The position numbers and the translations under genes were made by a program. 64,000 nt of DNA from assembly GCA_007570785.1 (NCBI GenBank), contig ML662449.1, forward strand, positions 17,113,601-17,177,600, in the 5' to 3' direction. The stretch's first letter is position 1. Each line of letters begins with the position of its first letter. Source of the DNA: Antilocapra americana (lineage: Eukaryota; Chordata; Mammalia; Artiodactyla; Antilocapridae). Shown one piece after another: positions 58,729 through 64,000 of this stretch. The notes under the pieces were generated by a model. The model worked only from the letters and a program-made list of their open reading frames with translations. It ran no database searches and had not been told where the DNA came from.

Positions 58729-59637
58729 GCTTATATGCAGAATAAATCATGAGAAATGCTGGGCAGGATGAAACTCAAGCTGAAATCAAGATTGTCAGAA
58801 GAAATATTGATAACCTCAAACACGCAGATGGCACCACCCTTATGGCAGAAAGCAAAGAAGAACTAAAGAGCCTCTTGATGAAAGTGAAAGAGGAGAGTGA
58901 AAAAGTTGGCTTAAAACTCAACATTCAGAAAACTAAGATCATGGCATCTGGTCCCATCTCTTCATCACAAATAAATGGGGAAGCAATGGAAATAGTGACA
59001 TTTTATTTTGGGGAGAATGCTCCAAAATAACTGCAGATGGTGACTGCAGCCATGAAATCAAAAGATGCTTGCTCCTGGGAAGAAAAATTATGACCAACCT
59101 AGACACCATATGGAAAAGCAGAGACATTACTTTGCCAACAAAGGTCCTTCTATTCAAAGCTATTATTTTCCCAGTAACTATGTATGGATGTGAGAGTTGG
59201 ACTATAAAGAAAGCTGAGCACAGAAGAATTGATGCTTTTGAACTGTGGTGTTGGAGAAGACTCTTGAGAGTCCTTAGGCTGCAAGGAGATCCAACCAATC
59301 TATCCTAAAGGAAATCAGTCCTGAATATTTATTGTAAGGATTGATGCTGAAGCTGAAACTCCAATAGTTTGGCCACCTGATGTGAAGAGCTGACTCATTT
59401 GAAAAGACCCTGATGCTGGGAAAGATTGAAGGTGGGAGGAGAAGGGGACGACAGAGGATCAGATGGTTCGACAGCATCATAGACTCAATGGACATTTGTT
59501 TGAGTAAACTCTGGGAGTTGGTGATGAACAGGGAGGCCTGGTGTGCTGCAGTCCATGGGGTTTCAAAGAGTAGGACAAGACTTCCATGGGGTTGCAAAGA
59601 GTAGGACAAGACTGAGTGACTGAACTGAACTGAACTC
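58729..59637 (+). mobile_element. BovB LINE, plus strand, second part
   Basis: It continues the copy through the palm to the 3' tail (ACTGAACTGAACTGAACT). The active-site box reads HADG (frame 58749-59030) in place of YADD. Near 59550-59610 a 33-bp piece (CATGGGGTTTCAAAGAGTAG) is tandemly duplicated. Confidence 0.92.
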
Positions 59638-59805
59638 TGATAAAGTGTGCCTTGTGGTTTTACTTCCAACACTTTCCAAAGCTTTCCCCTCTTCTACATG
59701 CTGAATTCAGGAAGGCTTTATCTTCTGGATTCATAATCCCCATTAGGAGTCCTGGACATCTTGCGACAGGTTCTACAGCTTCTTTAGTGATCAGTGGTCT
59801 TCTTT

Positions 59806-60072
59806 TTGTTGCTTTTCAGTCACTAAGTTGTGTCTGACTCTTTGTGACCCCATGAATTGCCCCACACCAATCTCTGTTCTTCACTATCTCCCTGAGTTTG
59901 CTCAAACTCATGTCTATTGAGTCAGTGATGTCATCCAACCATCTCATCCTTTGTCACCCCCTTCACCTCCTGCTCTCAATCTTTCCCAGCATCAGGGGCT
60001 TTTCCAGTGAGTCAGCTTTTCACATCAGGTGGCCAAAGTATTGGAGCTTCAGCTTCAGCATCAGTCCTTCTT
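59806..60072 (-). mobile_element. BovB LINE 3' fragment, minus strand
   Basis: 5'-truncated antisense tail (GTCACTAAGTTGTGTCTGAC near 59819 to TTCAGCATCAGTCCTTC). It faces the 3' end of the preceding plus-strand BovB, so the two tails form an inverted repeat. Confidence 0.9.
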
Positions 60073-61744
60073 TTAACCTTATAAAAGTTATGTCTCCCTA
60101 AAATAAATTCTGAAATTGACTTCAAAACCAATGAGAAATGTCCAATACCAAAGGCAGGTGCTGGTTGATATTCAGTAGTTTGTTTGTTTGTTTTAATCCA
60201 CATTTAATTTTAGGTTGCTTTGATCTAGGGCTCAGGGAATTTTATTTGTAAGAATCTTTGATCTTTTCTTAAAATGTTCTTAATCTCCCAAGGCCCATAT
60301 TTTAGCTAATGAAAATTAGAGCAATATAGTAGCAAAATCCACACTCCACTCTAGAGTCTAAGAAAAAATATCCATAAAAATCAGAGTCCTTAAAACAAAA
60401 AGAAACTTAAGATTGAAACTTAAATGCTGTTAATGACTATTGACTCAGTGTTTTGGTTTCAAGAACTTTCACCATACTATGTCAGCTGTCATATCTTCCT
60501 CCAAATACAGTTATATCTAAATGTAGTTTACTATAGCATAGTAAGGGCTTCACATTGAAGAAATTGATCAACCATAAAATATTGCTCTTTAGCAATTTAA
60601 AATCCAAAAATCAACACTGAATTTCTGAGAAGCCAAATCAGTTCTTAGAATGACCCAGGTAGATAAATGTGAAGCTGAGATTAGAACCTGGGTCTCCTGA
60701 TTACCAGCCTCAAAACAAGAAAATGGGCCAAAGTATTTTGCTGTGTGAACATGTAGACAAACATTTAGTTTCATTTGTATGTAATCACTACTTCACTCAT
60801 AGCTGTAAGTATAATCATCAAGGACAGGAAGTTCAGAGAAATAACATTAGATGCTGATCTCATTTCATATGTACGACAGACAGAGATCTGTCAGCACTAA
60901 TAGCAAGTAAGAGGGATTCCTGAAATTGAAAGTGAGTGCAGGAAACCTTTTATGTTTAGAATAAAAATTACCTAAGAATTGGCTGCAGCCCATCCCAAAG
61001 TGGATTGACATTGTAGCTCTACATTAATTGATTTCCCAGAATATTTTGTAGGAGATGTGTTACAATCCCCTATAAATACTCCTAATGTTTTCCATGCAGA
61101 AGAGCTAGAAACTAAAAGCTAATGCTTCAAGTCATTTAGAATACTCTCAGGGCTCATAACTACTTTGACTGAAAAAATTATGATCAGCAAACATATATGA
61201 AAGGCTTTTGAAGCCAGAATAATAATAATAATAAAATAACTGCTATAAAATCAGCAAGTTTCACTGATACCACTTATACCGACGACATAGTCTGGGGCTC
61301 TGATTTACAGGAAAATTGATTGACGCAATTTGAGTAGTAAGGCAAATATGACTGGGGCAACTACTTTTGACCTTAGGACTTTTTGATTGTTTTGTTGTTG
61401 CTATTTTTGCTTTATTTGTCATCTATATAAAATATTGGAGAATACATGCAACTCACAAGTATCTAGTGAATAGTTACCGTTCATATGTAAGATTACGGTA
61501 TAACAATGTGTAGTTATCTAAATCCGTGTCTCCTTGTGGGTTTCAACCCATTCTCCCCATCCAGGTTCAGCTCAAGTGATGCTTCAAATCTTTCTCAGCC
61601 AATACTCACACTAATTTCTCCTTTCTTAAAATTAGTGACATACATAGGAAACATATAAATTGGTATTTAATTAAAACTCTCTTTTGTGGTTTTCCTTTTG
61701 CAGTTGAGCAAACCCTGCTTCTCTTGGAGATAAATACAAGAGAC
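60073..61744. other. Unassigned AT-rich sequence
   Basis: About 1.7 kb with an (AAT)n run at 61219-61234. No gene or repeat recognised. Confidence 0.4.
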
Positions 61745-61916
61745 AGTGAAGCACAGTGCTTAAGAACATGGGTTATGGTAATCAGAAGCTTGAATGTAAT
61801 TTCTAGGTGTCTAATTATTGCCTGGATACTTTGGTGCAAGGAACAGAAACTCTTTATCTCCATTTTATTAAAGATAATGTGGAAAAAGCAATAAAACACA
61901 TTTTATAACGTTGTTT
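61745..61916 (+). mobile_element. MIR SINE, 5' and core part
   Basis: CAGTGCTTAAGAACATGGGT (61756) and the later TGGATACTTTGGTGCAAGGA (61822) fit the MIR order. The 3' part appears at 62581-62665, beyond two later insertions. Confidence 0.6.
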
Positions 61917-62349
61917 TAGAGTGTATGGATGTGAGAGTTGGGCTATAAAAAAAGCTGAACACAGAAGAATCGATGCTTTGAACTGTGGTGTTGCAGAAGC
62001 CTCTTGAGAGTCCCTTGGACTGCAAGGAGACCCAACTAGTCCATCCTAAAGGAGATCAGTCCTGGGTGTTCATTGGAAGGACTGATGTTGAAGCTGAAAC
62101 TCCAATACTTTGGCCACTTGATGTGAAGAAGTGACTAATTTGAAAAGACCCTGATGCTAGGAAAGATTGAGGGCAGGAGTAGAAGGAGATGACAGAGGAT
62201 GAAATGGTTGGATGGCATCACTGACTAGATGGACATGGGTTTGGGTAGACTCAGGGAGTTGGTGATGAACAAAGAGGCCTGGCACGCTGCGGTTCATGGA
62301 GTCGCAAAGAGTCAGACACGACTAAGCAACTGAACTGAACTGAACTGAA
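61917..62349 (+). mobile_element. BovB LINE 3' fragment, plus strand
   Basis: 5'-truncated at GTGTATGGATGTGAGAGTTG. It runs through the C-terminal region to a tail of repeated ACTGA units. It is among the better preserved copies, but frameshifts occur near 61975. Confidence 0.92.
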
Positions 62350-62580
62350 TGGTTTAAATCAATGGGTTTCAAGCAGGGAGAAAATTTGTTCCCCAGGTGA
62401 CTTTTGGCATTGTGTGGAGATATTTACATTTATTACATCTGAGAATAATAAGGTGGCTACCTGTATCTGGTAGATGGAGTCTAAGGGTACTGCTTAACAT
62501 TCTATAAGGCACAGGGAAACCCACAACAAATAATTTTCTGGCCCAAAATGTCAATAGTGCAGAGATTGAGGAATCCAGGT
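62350..62580 (+). mobile_element. MER5A-type hAT DNA transposon
   Basis: The order CCCCAGGTGACTTTTGGCAT (62391), CTGGTAGATGGAGTCTAAGG (62467), ACATTCTATAAGGCACAGGG (62497) and GGCCCAAAATGTCAATAGTG (62540) follows MER5A, a non-autonomous Charlie-type element. It has no coding capacity. Confidence 0.85.
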
Positions 62581-62665
62581 TTAAATGAATTAATTCATGT
62601 AAAACACTTAGAGCAGTGACTGGTGCATAGAGAGGATTCAATAAAAAAATTAAAAGGTATTAGTA
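62581..62665 (+). mobile_element. MIR SINE, 3' part
   Basis: AATTCATGTAAAACACTTAG, then GTGACTGGTGCATAGAGAGG and ATTCAATAAA, fit the MIR 3' end and complete the element begun at 61745. Confidence 0.65.
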
Positions 62666-64000
62666 TGATTACTCTATTTCTCTAATCACTAGAGGTTGAC
62701 TAAGTTGCACATGTCTTACCTAGATTTCCCTCTTGCTTGGCACCTTCTTATGACTTAAGCATCTCATTCAATTTACTATCCATTGCAAATCCCCTTTATC
62801 TGTAAACAGTTGGTTTTTATTTTATCCTTCTTTAGAAGCAAATGTCTTCCTACTTAAAAAAAAAATGTCTGTGAAACATTCTTAATTTTGAAAAGGGTCA
62901 AAATAAAGAAAGCTTTAGAGGCCAGCAAAAGATATCACAGTCTCTTTTAAAGAAAAAGTGTCATATCTATTATTAAACTAGAGGATTTTGGCCTGATATG
63001 TCACAGCTTTAAAAACTGAGGACTCTGTTTTCATGAGGAGTGGGAAAGGAAAATTTAGAAAGTTTCCAAAACCATACTTTAATGTCTCTTTATGTGTCAA
63101 ATGAGCAATTTTGAATGTAGACTATGAGTCTTTGTAAAATGTATATATATCTTTGATCATGGGTATATATAAAATAATGAATATAGTGATAAATATGGAA
63201 TACTAAACCTTTTGCCTATGTGTCATCTCAACGATTTCCATAGAAATATTGAAGTATTAGCCTGCCATAGGAAAAACATGTGAATAAATAACAGAATAGT
63301 TATTTATAATAATATAATAGTTATATAATTATAGTAATTATAATTATTGCAGTCAATTGGCTACAAGTCTGCACAAATTGTGATATGATTTTGTTCAGGA
63401 AACACATTGTTGAATAATCTAACAATTATCCTAACATTGATATGACTTCAGTCAGTTCTACAAGCATTCTGCATACAACAGCTGCACTTGCTTGTATCAC
63501 TTATCAGATTTAGAAAAAAAAAAACAAACCAAAAAACAAAAATTGCTTAAGTATCATTATTCACTTCAATGGAACTCTGAAATATTTTTTATCATTGGAT
63601 AGGACAGAATAAAAAAAATGCGAGAATTCAATTTGTGTTTTGCGAGAGTTAGGAATTGACTTCCTGAATATGATTGATGAAACCCACTTAAATCATTAAT
63701 TACATCATCACCCACTGGCAAAACAATCACCATAATGACTTAATGGGTGATTAAAATTTTGAAATAGCCAATATGGGACCAAAGCCTAGAATCAATCAAT
63801 TTAATAATGGATCTTAATTTATTCAAAAGTAAAACCACAAACAACTACTTACATTTGTCTTCAAATCAGAAATAAGAAATTAGTCAAAGTTCACAAGTTT
63901 GTGATAATATATAGACATTGATCCCTACTAAACTGGAGGTTAAAAGTAACAGTATACATAAAGCATTTCTCTTAAAGTTGATTGTTCCCATAGTGAACAT
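62666..64000. other. Unassigned AT-rich sequence
   Basis: No gene or repeat family recognised. It has an A-run at 63513-63524 and an AT-rich stretch at 63297-63350. Confidence 0.4.

Overview
The window is intergenic nuclear DNA from a ruminant, most likely a bovid such as cattle, sheep or goat. The evidence is the repeat content: many copies of the RTE-type LINE BovB, and of the ruminant SINEs Bov-tA (a tRNA-Glu-like head joined to a Bov-A unit), Bov-A2 (a Bov-A dimer ending in AGC repeats) and Bov-A monomers. They sit on older mammalian repeats (MIR, L1, MLT1, MER5A) and on ERV-type LTRs. Most unassigned sequence is very AT-rich. I found no intact protein-coding gene, no RNA gene, no CRISPR array and no operon. 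The long open frames are fragments of BovB reverse transcriptase or of one processed pseudogene.

Layout. 1-3.9 kb: SINE remnants and two LTR-like blocks. 4.0-7.2 kb: a nearly full-length, decayed minus-strand BovB. 7.2-13.9 kb: unassigned DNA with a SINE and microsatellite cluster at 10.0-12.3 kb. 14.0-15.3 kb: a deleted minus-strand BovB carrying a Bov-A2. 16-28 kb: mostly unassigned AT-rich DNA with scattered SINEs, MIR pieces, a scrambled BovB (21.3-22.1 kb) and an LTR. 28.1-33.7 kb: a nested complex in which one minus-strand BovB hosts a candidate solo LTR and a second, oppositely oriented BovB. 34.4-34.9 kb: an LTR. 36.7-39.4 kb: an old minus-strand L1 split by an LTR-like block. 39.4-41.3 kb: a processed pseudogene of EI24. 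41.6-43.5 kb: BovB and MLT1. 45.3-48.0 kb: a BovB with an inverted 5' half and a retained 5' UTR, splitting an old repeat. 48-57 kb: SINEs, LTR-like blocks, a BovB tail and an L1 3' end. 57.5-60.1 kb: a plus-strand BovB split by a Bov-tA, followed by a minus-strand BovB tail. 61.7-62.7 kb: a MIR split by MER5A and BovB. The last 1.3 kb is unassigned.

No genes here work together. What the window offers is a record of retrotransposition. BovB machinery is thought to mobilise the Bov SINEs, and L1 machinery is the usual source of processed pseudogenes such as the EI24 copy. I saw no convincing new molecular system. The most useful observations are the nested BovB inverted repeat with an 11-bp target duplication, the 5'-inverted BovB with an 8-bp target duplication, the EI24 retrocopy, and mobile Bov-A monomers with clean target duplications. 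Family assignments rest on recognition by eye, so boundaries are usually good to about 5-30 bases unless a target duplication fixes them.
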